Notes under the pieces: generated by a model
Told to the model about the DNA's origin: nothing
The model's input: only the letters and a program-made list of their open reading frames with translations
The model's database searches: none
Shown: positions 8,942 through 18,888 of the stretch, one piece after another
How the letters are laid out: every line of letters begins with the position of its first letter
Numbering within the stretch: position 1 is the stretch's first letter
Translations under genes and position numbers: made by a program
Origin: an uncultured Spirochaetia bacterium
GTDB taxonomy: Bacteria; Spirochaetota; Spirochaetia; JABEVK01
Reading direction: 5' to 3'
DNA length: 64,000 nucleotides
NCBI GenBank assembly: GCA_937960645.1
Contig: CALGPJ010000006.1
Location: 62,001 to 126,000, forward strand

Positions 8942-10341
8942 AAACGAACCTCTTTCCACTTCAGTATATAACTCGGCACGATCAGGAAAAACAAACAGGC
9001 ACTCCCTGCTAATAAAACCCTCCAAACAGCGGAAAGGTTAAAACTCAATCGATCGATCATCATTAAAGCGACTATTGTGGGAACCGAGTAAAAAATGGAG
9101 CGAAAGACAATAGCAACGATCTTGAAATATTGAAAAAGGTTTTTTCGAAAAATGATCGGCAAGGCCAGGATGATCGAGCCCATGGTGAGACTGAAAGTCC
9201 AGGCGACACCCAGATGTTGGAACGAAATCCAGAAGCCGAGTGTTATGCCGAGAAGTTGCAACAGAAATGCCGATAAAAACTGTCCGAGATTCGAGTAATA
9301 CTTCTGGATGAAACTTGAAAAAGCGATGGCAGGAACTGAAAGCGTCAGGATGAACAAGAGCTTTTCTTCAGACAATATTGCTTCGGAGCTCGAAAACAAA
9401 AACTGCATCACATCCTTCTCGAAGTAAAAAGAGGCTACCGAAAGCACGATAAACCAGGGAATGAGGTTCGCAAGCTTACGGAAATAATAGAAAGCGCTAT
9501 GCTCCCCCCGGTGCAGGCCTTCAGAAAAACTTTCCATCGAGTGTGTATTGACCAGGAGACCTACAGGCAATTGGAGCAAATTGTACTGAATAGACAGTGT
9601 TGTCAACAAACCAGTGTTTTGAGATCTTGATGCCAAAATTTGAATCACGAGGAAAAGGATCATCGGGGTTGCGGCAAAGCCTAATTGAAATAGCCATTCC
9701 CGGGTAAGACCCCGGGTGATGGTTTTACCTGGAGAGGCCCACGTCCAACAACGCGCCAGTACCAGGAGGAGAACGAGTTGCAGCATTCCGCCCAGAGCGA
9801 TGAACAGCCCCCAATTGCCGATTCGACCCGTCGAAATCAGAAAAAGGCCCAGGATCGTCACCAGGGAAAATCCCAGGGTTCCGAGAATCAGCAGGTGGTT
9901 TTCACGCCGGGATGCGAGAAAACCGGAGGGGACACTCGAAAGGGCACTCAGCGGAATATAGAGAAAGGCCCATCGAAAAGAAGCGAGGACTTCATGGTTT
10001 TTGTCGACTTCCGGAAAGAACATCGCAACATAAATCGGAGCGAGAAGGTACAAAACAGCAAATGAGGGAAGAGACCAGGCAGCCTGACGGAGAAAATAAT
10101 CCCAGCCCGGAATCTTAGAAGAAGATTTACGATCGTGAGCAAACCGGAATGCATAATTCACCCCCAGGCTTCCTTCTGCAAGGAGCTTTCGGAAACCATT
10201 CGGCATCGCCAAAACCGCATTGAGTTGATCGGAAACGGACGATACAGGAAAGAGCCATACAGTCAATCCTGAACGAACGAAGCCCAGGATTCTGGAGACG
10301 AGGGTTAGAAAAATCACCGGGACCGAGTTGTTTTTTTTCAT
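8929..10341 (-). CDS. murJ: Lipid II flippase MurJ (MviN family)
   Basis: Polytopic membrane protein of 470 residues, somewhat shorter than the usual ~510. It moves lipid-linked peptidoglycan precursor across the inner membrane. The N-terminal family signature is present: SRILGFVRSG, then SDQLNAVLAMPNGFRKLLAEGSL, with the conserved Arg and Asp residues that line the cavity. A dozen or more hydrophobic helices follow to the C-terminus. The ATG shares an ATGA overlap with the stop of tgt. Together with murC and alr elsewhere in the window it covers part of cell-wall synthesis. Confidence 0.93.
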   Translation of the reverse strand: MKKNNSVPVIFLTLVSRILGFVRSGLTVWLFPVSSVSDQLNAVLAMPNGFRKLLAEGSLGVNYAFRFAHDRKSSSKIPGWDYFLRQAAWSLPSFAVLYLLAPIYVAMFFPEVDKNHEVLASFRWAFLYIPLSALSSVPSGFLASRRENHLLILGTLGFSLVTILGLFLISTGRIGNWGLFIALGGMLQLVLLLVLARCWTWASPGKTITRGLTREWLFQLGFAATPMILFLVIQILASRSQNTGLLTTLSIQYNLLQLPVGLLVNTHSMESFSEGLHRGEHSAFYYFRKLANLIPWFIVLSVASFYFEKDVMQFLFSSSEAILSEEKLLFILTLSVPAIAFSSFIQKYYSNLGQFLSAFLLQLLGITLGFWISFQHLGVAWTFSLTMGSIILALPIIFRKNLFQYFKIVAIVFRSIFYSVPTIVALMMIDRLSFNLSAVWRVLLAGSACLFFLIVPSYILKWKEVRFWED

Positions 10342-11444
10342 GTCCGGTACTGTTCCAGAAACGATTTCTTGAAACCGAGAAAATTATTTTCTCGGATCGA
10401 GGCACGAATTCGATCCATGAGGCGTTTCATGAACGTGAGGTTATGTTCCGTTAATAGTATTGCCCCCAGGATTTCCCTCGATCGAACGAGATGGCGCAGG
10501 TAAGCTCGGGAATACTGCTGGCACGCCGTGCACGGGCAATCCTCCTGGATCGGTCGGTCATCTTCTTTGAACATCGCCTTGGTCAAATCGATGAGTCCTT
10601 CCGCTGTCATGGCGCTCCCATTTCTCGCGACCCGGGTAGGATAAACACAGTCGAACATGTCAATCCCATTTTCGACAGCGATGAAAATCAAATCGGGTGT
10701 TCCAATGCCCATGACATAGCGGGGTTTATCTTCGGGGAGGTAAAGCTTGATCCAGCTCAAGGCTTCTTCGAATTGTTCTTGTGTTTCTCCCACACTCAGG
10801 CCACCGACGGCGATACCGTCCGGTTCGAGCTGAACCACCCTTTGGACGCTTTCCCGACGGAGGTCCTCGTAAAAATTACCTTGAACGATGCCGAAAACCT
10901 TGCCGTCCCAGGATTCATAACGCCGGCGATGATCCAGACTTCGTCTCAACCATTCGTGGGTCAACTCCATGGCATTTCGTGCTTTTTTATGTTCTATCCC
11001 GGGTGGTGTGCAAACATCCAGGGGCATGGCAACATCGGAGCGCATGCTCGCCTGAAAATCGATCACCATTTCGGGAGAAAAAAAGTGACGACTGCCGTCG
11101 ATGTGGCTTTGAAAACTCACCCCTTCGGGTTTTACCCTGGCAAGCTCCGCCAGGGAAAATACCTGATACCCACCGCTGTCGGTGAGATAGTTAAAGCGCC
11201 ACGGAGTGAAACCGTGAAGCCCGCCGACACGATCGAAGGTCTCTTTACCCGGCCTGAGGTAGAGATGATACGTATTGGCGAGGATGAGCCGATACCCCAA
11301 TTCCGCCACCCGCTCGTGCGTCATGGCCTTGATGGTTGCCAAAGTCCCGACAGGCATGAAAACAGGTGTTTCAACCTCTCCGTGGGCCAAAAACATTTTG
11401 CCGCAGCGCGAAAAAGAATCGCCCCTCGCCTGAATTTCGATCAT
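10338..11444 (-). CDS. tgt: tRNA-guanine transglycosylase
   Basis: 368 residues. Exchanges guanine 34 in GUN-anticodon tRNAs for the queuine precursor. All key elements are visible: LTDSGGYQVFSL with the general acid/base Asp, DVCTPPG, GGLSVGE for substrate binding, FDCVYPTRVARNG with the nucleophilic Asp, and the zinc site CPCTACQQYSRAYLRHL plus a later His. queA, the next enzyme of the queuosine path, is in this window at 46427-47458. Both ends are ATGA overlaps, with the LptF/G-like permease upstream and murJ downstream. Confidence 0.97.
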   Translation of the reverse strand: MIEIQARGDSFSRCGKMFLAHGEVETPVFMPVGTLATIKAMTHERVAELGYRLILANTYHLYLRPGKETFDRVGGLHGFTPWRFNYLTDSGGYQVFSLAELARVKPEGVSFQSHIDGSRHFFSPEMVIDFQASMRSDVAMPLDVCTPPGIEHKKARNAMELTHEWLRRSLDHRRRYESWDGKVFGIVQGNFYEDLRRESVQRVVQLEPDGIAVGGLSVGETQEQFEEALSWIKLYLPEDKPRYVMGIGTPDLIFIAVENGIDMFDCVYPTRVARNGSAMTAEGLIDLTKAMFKEDDRPIQEDCPCTACQQYSRAYLRHLVRSREILGAILLTEHNLTFMKRLMDRIRASIRENNFLGFKKSFLEQYRT

Positions 11445-12520
11445 GTTTTGGCACTCCGGTATAAATAAATCCCGATACTGCCCACGATCACTACGCCCAA
11501 AAAAGATCCCACGATCGGCGGTAAAAAACCTAAACGGGACATGAGGCCGGTGATCATTTGCAGAATGTAGTAAGAGACACTGATACCGATGCTGATCAAA
11601 AGAGACATCAGGAGGATATTCTTCTTGAATTTTCCGCCGATCGCACTCGAAATCAGGACGACGATGAAAGGACTGAACGCGAAAGCCAAACGTTGATAAA
11701 AGTCGGTTTGGGCTTCACGGAATAGAGGAAGTCCCGAGTTCTCCAGAGTTTGTAGAAATGTGATGGCTTCGGCGATCTTTAAGTCTTCCAATTTGGTCAT
11801 GCGTTGTTCAAAAACATCATAATTTTCCTGTATCATCGGATCAGAAAAATTTTCTTTCCATGACTCGTACAAGTCGTCATTCTTCCAGCCTATGATCCTC
11901 ACCTTTCGAAGAGTCAGCTGCCCGTTGTCCTTCCAATCCCCCGACTCGGCATCCAACCTCTGCTGAAAACGTCCGTTTTCATCCCTGATGACGATCGTTA
12001 CCTGGTTAATTTCTTTGAGATCGAAATTGTAGAAAACCACATTATAAACCACTCGTCCCCGTGAACTAATGAAGGAGACGTTTGACTGACTGAAACTTTG
12101 GTAGGTATTCAACGCCTCGGCCTTTGTCATTCGATGAAGTCGATTGGACTCTACGATGACCTGGTCCTCGAAGACGACATGAAAAAGGCTGAAAAAAATC
12201 CCCAGAAGGATCAACGGTAGCGTAAAACGGTGAAGAGATATGCCCGATGTGAAGACGGCGATCAACTCGTTTCTCGAATACAGTGTCCCCATCGAAAAGT
12301 TCGTTGCGAACAGCAAGGCGATCGGCAGCGCCCAACCGATCGATTTGGGTACGAACAAAAACTGTATTTGGATGATCTTATCCCAACTCACCGAATTGGC
12401 CAAATAACGATTGAGGTTTTGAAAAAGCTCGACGAGCTGGAGCATCAAAACGGCGAAAAGTAAACCGCCCAGAAGAACAGGGATAAAGTAAGAATAAAGC
12501 ATTCGGGTCAGGATTTTCAT
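11441..12520 (-). CDS. LptF/LptG-family permease, second copy
   Basis: 359 residues from the ATG at 12520, which forms an ATGA overlap with the stop of the paired gene. Three N-terminal membrane helices (about 10-30, 50-75, 95-115), a large beta-jellyroll-like periplasmic part (about 130-255) and three C-terminal helices (about 265-350) match the LptF/LptG (YjgP/YjgQ) plan. In Gram-negative bacteria the pair plus LptB pulls lipopolysaccharide out of the inner membrane. Many spirochaetes keep the pair without making ordinary LPS, so the lipid carried here is uncertain. No lptB, lptA or lptC is in the window. The family is clear; which partner is F and which is G is not. Confidence 0.87.
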   Translation of the reverse strand: MKILTRMLYSYFIPVLLGGLLFAVLMLQLVELFQNLNRYLANSVSWDKIIQIQFLFVPKSIGWALPIALLFATNFSMGTLYSRNELIAVFTSGISLHRFTLPLILLGIFFSLFHVVFEDQVIVESNRLHRMTKAEALNTYQSFSQSNVSFISSRGRVVYNVVFYNFDLKEINQVTIVIRDENGRFQQRLDAESGDWKDNGQLTLRKVRIIGWKNDDLYESWKENFSDPMIQENYDVFEQRMTKLEDLKIAEAITFLQTLENSGLPLFREAQTDFYQRLAFAFSPFIVVLISSAIGGKFKKNILLMSLLISIGISVSYYILQMITGLMSRLGFLPPIVGSFLGVVIVGSIGIYLYRSAKT

Positions 12521-13806
12521 CGTTTGAGAACACTCCAAACCAGAATCAGTCCGCTCACAAAGAGCACGATGTTGGGCGTGAACATCAGCATCCAGGGGTC
12601 ATAATCCACCATGTAACTCAATCGGCGCGCTCCCAACAACAAGGCCCAGTAGACAAAGGAGACGATGAGCCCGATCCCAAAACCGATCATTCTGCCACTC
12701 TTACGGCTGAAAAGACCGAGGGGAAATCCTACGAGAGAAAAAAGCAGACAACTCAGGGGAATGGAAAATTTTTGATAAAACTCCAGTTTCCAGTAGAGCA
12801 AGTTTCGATCGATCACCGGCGTGTTGTATTCCCGTTGCAATTCTTGAAAAAGAGGATTCAATTTCGGTTCCAATTCACTCTGCGAAACCATCGATGTTTG
12901 TGATTGTAGCGATCGCATCATGTATTCATAGATCAAATCGTTGCGCAGATTTTGTATTTTTTGTTCTCGCTCTTTGATTTGTTGTTTTAGGATGTCCTCT
13001 TTGGACTGAATTTCTTTGTACACGTCGGCACTCGTCATTTCCGCCGGACCGGGATTGTTAACATTGGAGACGATATCCTGCAGTAAGATTTTGTAGATCA
13101 TTTTGTTAGCCTTGAAATAATCGAAGGTCTCCTTCCTTCTCTGGTCAGGAACGATTCCCAAAACATTGCCGGAAAGCTCGATACTGATCACACCCGCCTG
13201 ATCGGATTCCTCACGAAGCCGAGCACTGTCGGCCATAATGGTCCTCAGTTTGTTGTCGGAAGTTCGGTCGAAAAGCAAAAACTGCCTCACCTCCCCTTTT
13301 TCCACTTCTCCTGTCACGATGATAACATCGCGATAATCTCGAACGGTATAGGGGCTGAGTTCGATTTCAGGGACTCTCAGAACCAGGGATCGCAACAGGC
13401 GGACATAATTCACGTGTCCCAAAGGCATGAGATAATCGTTGACGGCAAAGCTGCCCACAGCGAAAATTAGTCCCCAAAAAACAAAGGGCATCATGATCCT
13501 TACCTTGGATAAGCCTAAAAATTCCATGGCAAGGATTTCGTTCTCGGCACTCAACCGATTAGCCGCCAAAAGGGTTCCGATGAGAGTCGCAAAGGGTGAA
13601 GTCAGGGCGATTACCGAGGGCATTGAATAAAGAATCAAAAGACCCACTTCCAAAGGTGGAACGCGCTTGGCCAGGATTTGCTCGGCCATGACCAGGAGCT
13701 GGTTGACCAAAAACATCACGAAAAAGAGTAGAAAGCTCACCCAAAATGAAAAAACGATTTCTTTCGTCAAATAGCGGTTGAAAATCGTATTACCGGGCAA
13801 TCTCAC
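12517..13806 (-). CDS. LptF/LptG-family permease, first copy, with coiled-coil insertion
   Basis: About 429 residues, longer than the ~360 of typical members. The start is a GTG at 13806 with AGG five bases before it. The upstream frame runs through the previous gene and gives a non-membrane, low-quality N-terminus, so I reject the longer form. Membrane helices at the start (VFSFWVSFLLFFVMFLV) and end (FGIGLIVSFVYWALLL, MFTPNIVLFVSGLILV) fit the family. The extra length is a charged helical segment in the periplasmic part (KQQIKEREQKIQNLRNDLI), which could make a coiled coil. It overlaps the propeller gene by 17 bases and its partner permease by ATGA, so the two permeases are surely made together. 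Confidence 0.87.
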   Translation of the reverse strand: MRLPGNTIFNRYLTKEIVFSFWVSFLLFFVMFLVNQLLVMAEQILAKRVPPLEVGLLILYSMPSVIALTSPFATLIGTLLAANRLSAENEILAMEFLGLSKVRIMMPFVFWGLIFAVGSFAVNDYLMPLGHVNYVRLLRSLVLRVPEIELSPYTVRDYRDVIIVTGEVEKGEVRQFLLFDRTSDNKLRTIMADSARLREESDQAGVISIELSGNVLGIVPDQRRKETFDYFKANKMIYKILLQDIVSNVNNPGPAEMTSADVYKEIQSKEDILKQQIKEREQKIQNLRNDLIYEYMMRSLQSQTSMVSQSELEPKLNPLFQELQREYNTPVIDRNLLYWKLEFYQKFSIPLSCLLFSLVGFPLGLFSRKSGRMIGFGIGLIVSFVYWALLLGARRLSYMVDYDPWMLMFTPNIVLFVSGLILVWSVLKR

Positions 13807-15244
13807 GATAACCTGCCATATTGAAAATCCACAACCCATCACGGAGGGTTGCCAGGTAAAGTCTATCACGATGGGGTTGGATGGCAACGACGTCCCTGGG
13901 GGATCCCATGTTCTTGAGAAATTTGAAACCGGAGTCATCTTTGACGGCCATGCCGCCTCCAAAGGTACCGAGTATGAGGGTGGATTCCAACGCTGAAACA
14001 GCCATGACCCAGTCGTCTGGAATGTCGCCATTGGACTGGGAGAAACGTTGCCACCTTTTCGTGGTGCTGTCGAACCGAAACAGCCCCTCTCCGTAGGTAC
14101 CGACCCAAATATCCCTACCTATTTGAGCCACAGCGATGACATTCACCGGAGCTCCTCCATAAGTGGAATACGCCTCCAGGACATTGGTTGACGGATTCCA
14201 GGCAAATAAACCTCGGTCCCTGGTCGCCAGGAAAAAGGTTTGATCGTCTTTCGGAAATGCGCCGTTGATATTGGGCCCTACTCTACCGAGTTCGATTTTT
14301 TCCCACCCATTGTTGATGTATTTCCACAAACCATGTCCGGCGGTAGCCAGGTAGAAAGTCCCCATTAAGCGAGCAAAGCGCTGGATACGTTCGGGCTGGA
14401 TCTCACTCGGCAAGGTCAAGTTGCTCCATTCCCCTGTCACCTTGTTGTACCGGAAAATTCCATCGAGTGCCGCAAACCAAACGCCAAATCGATCGACGTG
14501 AATAGAGGTGATGGCGTTCGGGATGAGTTTAAATTGACCTGGGCGTAACACGGTAACTTGCTCGGAGCTTCGGGTGTAGCGGAAAATACCACCATTCCAG
14601 GTTCCGCCCCAGACATCCTCGCCGTCCAGAGCCAGGGCACTGAGACTCGGATCGGTCATTCCCGCTTTTTCGATGTCGATTTTTTCCCAAAGAGATCGGC
14701 TCAAGAGGAAGCTGAAGATATCACGATCTCGGTTATCTAGAGAATGGGGATCGATTCCTTTGATGTAAGAGATGGTTTGAGAAGGTTTCCAATTTTTGTA
14801 ATAGACACCGAGTTCGGTGAACCTTAGGCGAAACCTTCCTCTCAAAAATTCCAAAGAAACAAGACTGAAAAAACTATAGGCTTGATCAAAAAGCCGCAGG
14901 TCATAACACCGGTTACCAAGTTCCAAATAAATGATGTTCTTCTCGATATCGGACAGGGAGGGATGCCTCGCCATCCTTTCCAGGTAAACCAGGGAATCGA
15001 CAACGTTCATGGAATCGAGTTTGTCCCAAAACTCGGCATGCTCGGGGACGGGCACGAAGCTCGCGCCATGACGCTGGAATGTTCTCGATGTTCCGTCGTC
15101 TGTCTCCTCGATTGGCCGATATCTTATTGGAGATGGATTTTCAGGTAAAGATTCCGCTTCTTTCGTACCCAGGGCTGATAAGTTTTCTAACAAGAAAAGA
15201 AATCCCAAGAGCAAAAAAACTATTTGGGAGAGACGCAATACCAT
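13790..15244 (-). CDS. Exported beta-propeller protein with Reg_prop-like repeats
   Basis: 484 residues with a signal sequence (VFLLLGFLFLLENLSALG) at the start. Residues ~85-200 are helical. From ~215 to the end there are about six or seven blade-like repeats with a shared core: VWGGTWNGGIFRY, VWFAALDGIFRY, FYLATAGHGLWKY, FFLATRDRGLFAW, IWVGTYGEGLFRF, LILGTFGGGMAV, LYLATLRDGLWIF. These match the two-component regulator propeller motif, but no kinase, membrane helix or DNA-binding domain follows. It is therefore probably a periplasmic binding or sensing protein. It overlaps the M16 gene upstream by 25 bases and the permease downstream by 17, so it belongs to this envelope and RNA operon. Function unknown. 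Confidence 0.78.
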   Translation of the reverse strand: MVLRLSQIVFLLLGFLFLLENLSALGTKEAESLPENPSPIRYRPIEETDDGTSRTFQRHGASFVPVPEHAEFWDKLDSMNVVDSLVYLERMARHPSLSDIEKNIIYLELGNRCYDLRLFDQAYSFFSLVSLEFLRGRFRLRFTELGVYYKNWKPSQTISYIKGIDPHSLDNRDRDIFSFLLSRSLWEKIDIEKAGMTDPSLSALALDGEDVWGGTWNGGIFRYTRSSEQVTVLRPGQFKLIPNAITSIHVDRFGVWFAALDGIFRYNKVTGEWSNLTLPSEIQPERIQRFARLMGTFYLATAGHGLWKYINNGWEKIELGRVGPNINGAFPKDDQTFFLATRDRGLFAWNPSTNVLEAYSTYGGAPVNVIAVAQIGRDIWVGTYGEGLFRFDSTTKRWQRFSQSNGDIPDDWVMAVSALESTLILGTFGGGMAVKDDSGFKFLKNMGSPRDVVAIQPHRDRLYLATLRDGLWIFNMAGYREIAR

Positions 15245-16436
15245 TGGAAGGCCTTGTTCCTTAAAAAAGATTTCAAGCTGACGGATAGGGAATCATAATC
15301 GAGAGTCAAGATTTTTTGAAGAACACAACTTAAAGGTAAAGAAACATCGAAGTACCTGGAGAGGGTATAAAACATTTCAGAACGGAAATCCAGCTTCTCC
15401 ATTTGAAGTTTAGTCTGAACAGCGAACGCATCACGATAGAAAATCCAATCATCAGGAGTTAAATTGTCCCAAAGCTGTACCCACTCTTTTTCAATGAGTC
15501 GTATCAAACGTTCACTGTTTTTCGGTAAGGTCGAGGCTTGTACAAAACACAACCCTTGCTTCAATGCAGACTGAAACCCCGACTGGATGTTATAGCACCA
15601 CCCCCGCTCTTCTCGGGCCTTTTGAAAAAGGCGGGAGGAATTTGCTCCACCCCAAAAATGCATCAAAACCTGCAACATCAGGAACATCGAAATATCGAGC
15701 TCCTGGTCAATCGGTACAATACCCAAAAGATAAACCTGCAGGGACTCTCGCTTGAACTTTTGGATTGCCTGAGGGGGTTTAAAGGTGAGAGAACGGGTAC
15801 CAGGGTTCGCGGACTGGAGAACGGAAAGATTTTCCCAGTTTTGAAGAAGATTGTTTTCCGAAAAGCTTCCGGATATCACCAGCATCCTGGGAACAGACAA
15901 CAACCTTTGGTAAAAATGTTGCAAGCTGTCAAAGTCGATACGTTGTATAGAGGATTTAAGGCCCAACACCGGAAGCCCCCAAAAATCATCGGTCAAACTG
16001 CTGAGGGCCTCATCCCATAGCCACTCTTCAGGATCGTCGTAGGTTTGGTTGATCTCGTTCAAGACGATCTTTTTCTCCGACTCGATGGAGCTCGCTTCCA
16101 GTTTTCTCTCCAGCAAGATTTCGATGAGAAATTCCTGCGCCTTATCGGCCAGAGTCGACTCAGAAGTAAGACTCAAGACAAGATCTTCCCGATCGGTATA
16201 GGCGACAAAATCACCCCCCAACCTGTCCATGACTCGAGCCCAGGATAACCGTTGAGACCGATCTCTCCCACGAAACAGAAAATGTTCTAAAAAATGAGGG
16301 TAACCCGCCTCATTTTTCGAGACGATCAGATGGGATATGTCAAAAAAAAACTCAAATTCACGGATTCCCTGCCAGAATCCAGATCCAGAATCACTGGCAG
16401 GCCGTTAGACAGGGTGAGTTTTCTCACACTTTTCAT
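15220..16436 (-). pseudogene. M16-family zinc peptidase, frameshifted at a T9 run
   Basis: The ATG at 16436 forms an ATGA overlap with pnp and begins the expected M16 N-terminus (VRKLTLSNGLPVILDLD). That frame stops 36 codons later. The remaining protein continues in the next frame: AGYPHFLEHFLFRG with the HxxEH zinc motif, then IVLNEINQ with the third ligand, and GGANSSRLFQKAREERGW in the C-terminal half, ending at 15220. The frames join if one T is added to the nine-T run (16342-16350 on the complement). The joined product is about 405 residues, normal for one-chain M16 peptidases. A pnp-M16 pair is common in bacteria, for example Bacillus. It could be a base-calling error, a true pseudogene or a slippage-expressed gene. 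As written, only an ATG at 16230, after the zinc motif, is open to the end. Confidence 0.85.
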
Positions 16437-18544
16437 CTTCGTGCCGATTTATTTTTCTCCCAGACTTCTTCATCGACATCGACGATGCTGAGGTTCAAGC
16501 GTCCCATTTTGTCGATTTCTGTCAATCGTACCTTGATGGACTGACCTTCTTTGAGTACATCGGAAACGTTATTGATCCTGGTTTTCGAAAGTTTACTGAT
16601 ATGGCAAAGTCCCTCTTTCCCGGGAAGTATTTCGATGAAGGCGCCAAAATCCATGATACGTTTGACCGTTCCGATGTAGATGGAGCCGACCTCGGGATCC
16701 TCCACCATAGCCTTGATTTTTGCAAGTGCGAGTTCAGCCCCGGACATTTGGGCGCAAAAGATGGTCACGCTTCCGTCGTTCTCGATTTCGATTTTTGCAC
16801 CGGACTCTTCGGCGATGCCTTTGATATTCTTACCGCCAGGCCCGATCACCAGACCGATTTTTTCGGGATCGATGTTGTATCGAAGGATTCTCGGTGCGTA
16901 AACGCTGATATCCGAGGCAGGACTGGGGATGACCCTGTTCATGATTTCGAGGATATGAAGCCTACCCTCGCGGGCCTGTTCCAGAGCCTTGGTCATGATT
17001 TCGCGGCTAACGTTCTTGATCTTGATGTCCATCTGAAAGCCGGTGATCCCCTTGTCCGTGCCGGCGACCTTGAAGTCCATGTCACCAAGGTGATCTTCCT
17101 CTCCCAGAATGTCGCTGATGACCTTGTAGCGCTCGTTGTCTGTTACCAGGCCCATGGCGATGCCGGCCACCTGAGCCTTGAGTGGGACTCCTGCCGCCAG
17201 CAAGGAAAGGCTACCGCCACAGACAGTCGCCATAGAACTCGATCCATTGCTCTCGAGAATTTCCGACACGACTCGGATCGTGTAGGGGAACTTTTCCTTG
17301 GGCGGTAAAACGTTGGCCAGGCTCCGCTGAGCGAGGTGTCCGTGTCCAATTTCTCTGCGCCCTGTACTGAGACGCCCAACCTCACCAACCGAAAAAGGCG
17401 GAAAATTGTAGTGAAGCATGAATGTCTGGCGTCTATCCCCATCGATATCGTCCATGATCTGTTCATCGAAGCTGGTACCCAAGGTGGTGATCGCCAAAGC
17501 CTGGGTCTCACCCCGAGTGAATAAGGCCGAGCCGTGGGTTCTCGGCAGGGTGTGAATTTCACACGCAATCGGACGAATATCACGTGGACCTCGGCCATCG
17601 GTTCGGATACCCTTTTCCAGAATCGACTCCCGGACGATTTGCTGCTCCAAATCATCTACCAGGGTATTGAAGCGTTTTTCTTTTCCCTCGATGGACTCTT
17701 TGAACTGTTCCTGGATTTCCTTTTTTACCTTTTTGATCGCTTCGACCCTTTCGAACTTTCCCCGTACGAAGCACGCCTCGGATAACGGCCTTCGAAGCGC
17801 CTCAACGATTTCTTCTTCACGGTCAAGTTTGATTTCCGTGAATTCCGGCAGGGGAAGCTTTGTTTTCCCGACGGCTTCCCGCATCCGATTTTGAAGACGG
17901 CACAGTGCCTGAATATGCGGCTCGGCGAACTCGATCGCTTTGATCAAAATTTCCTCGGAAACCTCCTTACCGCCGCCTTCGACCATGGTAATGCCCTGTT
18001 CCGACCCGGCAACGACGATCTCGAGATCGGATCTCTCGATTTCTTCGAAGGTGGGATTGACCAGAAACTGTCCGTCCAAATACGCGACACGGACAGCACC
18101 GATGGGTCCGTCGAAGGGGATGTCCGATAGGTGGACCGCCATAAAAGCCGCATTCATTCCCAGTACATCGGGAGGATTGATTTGGTCGGCACTGACCGTG
18201 GTCGGAACCACCTGTATTTCGCGAGCGAAGGCCTTGCTGAAAAGAGGCCGCATCGGACGGTCAATCAAGCGGCTGACCAAAATTTCCTTATCTCGCGGCC
18301 GACCTTCACGTTTCAAAAAACCACCGGGAATTTTACCGGCAGCATAGTACTTTTCATTGTATTCTACCGAAAGGGGAACAAAATCCAACCCTTCGGTGGG
18401 GTTATTGGCACAGCACACCGTTGCGATGACGGCGCAACCGCCGCTGACAGCGAAGACCGAACCGTTTGCCTGTTTCGCCAATTTTCCGGTTTCGAAAACG
18501 ATTTCGTTGTTTCCAAGCGTAATTTTTTCTGTATAGGGTTTCAT
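16433..18544 (-). CDS. pnp: Polynucleotide phosphorylase
   Basis: 703 residues, full family length. Phosphorolytic 3'-to-5' RNA exonuclease of the degradosome. Two RNase PH domains: the first with [25 protein letters not shown], the second with [13 protein letters not shown] and the catalytic region around [20 protein letters not shown] helical linker joins them. A KH domain ([17 protein letters not shown]) and an S1 domain ([21 protein letters not shown]) close the C-terminus. It follows rpsO by six bases, the classic rpsO-pnp pair, and overlaps the M16 gene by ATGA. Confidence 0.97.
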   Translation of the reverse strand: MKPYTEKITLGNNEIVFETGKLAKQANGSVFAVSGGCAVIATVCCANNPTEGLDFVPLSVEYNEKYYAAGKIPGGFLKREGRPRDKEILVSRLIDRPMRPLFSKAFAREIQVVPTTVSADQINPPDVLGMNAAFMAVHLSDIPFDGPIGAVRVAYLDGQFLVNPTFEEIERSDLEIVVAGSEQGITMVEGGGKEVSEEILIKAIEFAEPHIQALCRLQNRMREAVGKTKLPLPEFTEIKLDREEEIVEALRRPLSEACFVRGKFERVEAIKKVKKEIQEQFKESIEGKEKRFNTLVDDLEQQIVRESILEKGIRTDGRGPRDIRPIACEIHTLPRTHGSALFTRGETQALAITTLGTSFDEQIMDDIDGDRRQTFMLHYNFPPFSVGEVGRLSTGRREIGHGHLAQRSLANVLPPKEKFPYTIRVVSEILESNGSSSMATVCGGSLSLLAAGVPLKAQVAGIAMGLVTDNERYKVISDILGEEDHLGDMDFKVAGTDKGITGFQMDIKIKNVSREIMTKALEQAREGRLHILEIMNRVIPSPASDISVYAPRILRYNIDPEKIGLVIGPGGKNIKGIAEESGAKIEIENDGSVTIFCAQMSGAELALAKIKAMVEDPEVGSIYIGTVKRIMDFGAFIEILPGKEGLCHISKLSKTRINNVSDVLKEGQSIKVRLTEIDKMGRLNLSIVDVDEEVWEKNKSARR

Positions 18545-18550
18545 GGTTCC

Positions 18551-18820
18551 TTACTTTCGAATGTTGAGTTTGGCGATGAGTTCACGGTACGATTCGAGGT
18601 TTTTCTGACTCAGGTAGCGTAACAATCTTCGGCGCTGTCCCACCAGTTGCAACAGACCGCGGCGACTGTGGTGATCATGCCGATGCGTCTCGAAATGCTT
18701 TTGAAGATCGTTGATTCTCTCGGTTAAAAGTGCAATTTGCACCTGGGTTGATCCTGGATTTTTGGCGGACCCACCAAATTCAAGAATGATTTGTTGCTTT
18801 TTCTCTTTGGAAACAGCCAT
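18551..18820 (-). CDS. rpsO: Ribosomal protein S15
   Basis: 89 residues, normal length. It binds 16S rRNA in the small-subunit platform. Recognised by [46 protein letters not shown], read here in parts: the [10 protein letters not shown] motif is the rRNA-binding signature. A strong ribosome site (AGAGGAG) precedes the ATG, and a promoter lies in the 68-base gap after rbfA. Confidence 0.97.
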   Translation of the reverse strand: MAVSKEKKQQIILEFGGSAKNPGSTQVQIALLTERINDLQKHFETHRHDHHSRRGLLQLVGQRRRLLRYLSQKNLESYRELIAKLNIRK

Positions 18821-18848
18821 TGATTTTTCTCCTCTTTGTCAAGTTTTC

Positions 18849-18876
18849 ATTCTAATGATCTTTGGTTTTGTGTCAA
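18849..18876 (-). promoter_or_regulatory. Sigma70-type promoter of rpsO-pnp
   Basis: On the minus strand TTGACA (18871-18876), 16-base spacer, TAGAAT (18849-18854). The expected start near 18842 leaves a leader of about 20 bases containing AGAGGAG before rpsO. It fills the space where truB usually sits. Confidence 0.55.
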
Positions 18877-18888
18877 CGCAAGAATGAC

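Noticed and set aside
10491..11468. Open frame of 325 codons antisense to tgt
   Set aside because: Mirror of tgt codons; no motif or ribosome site.
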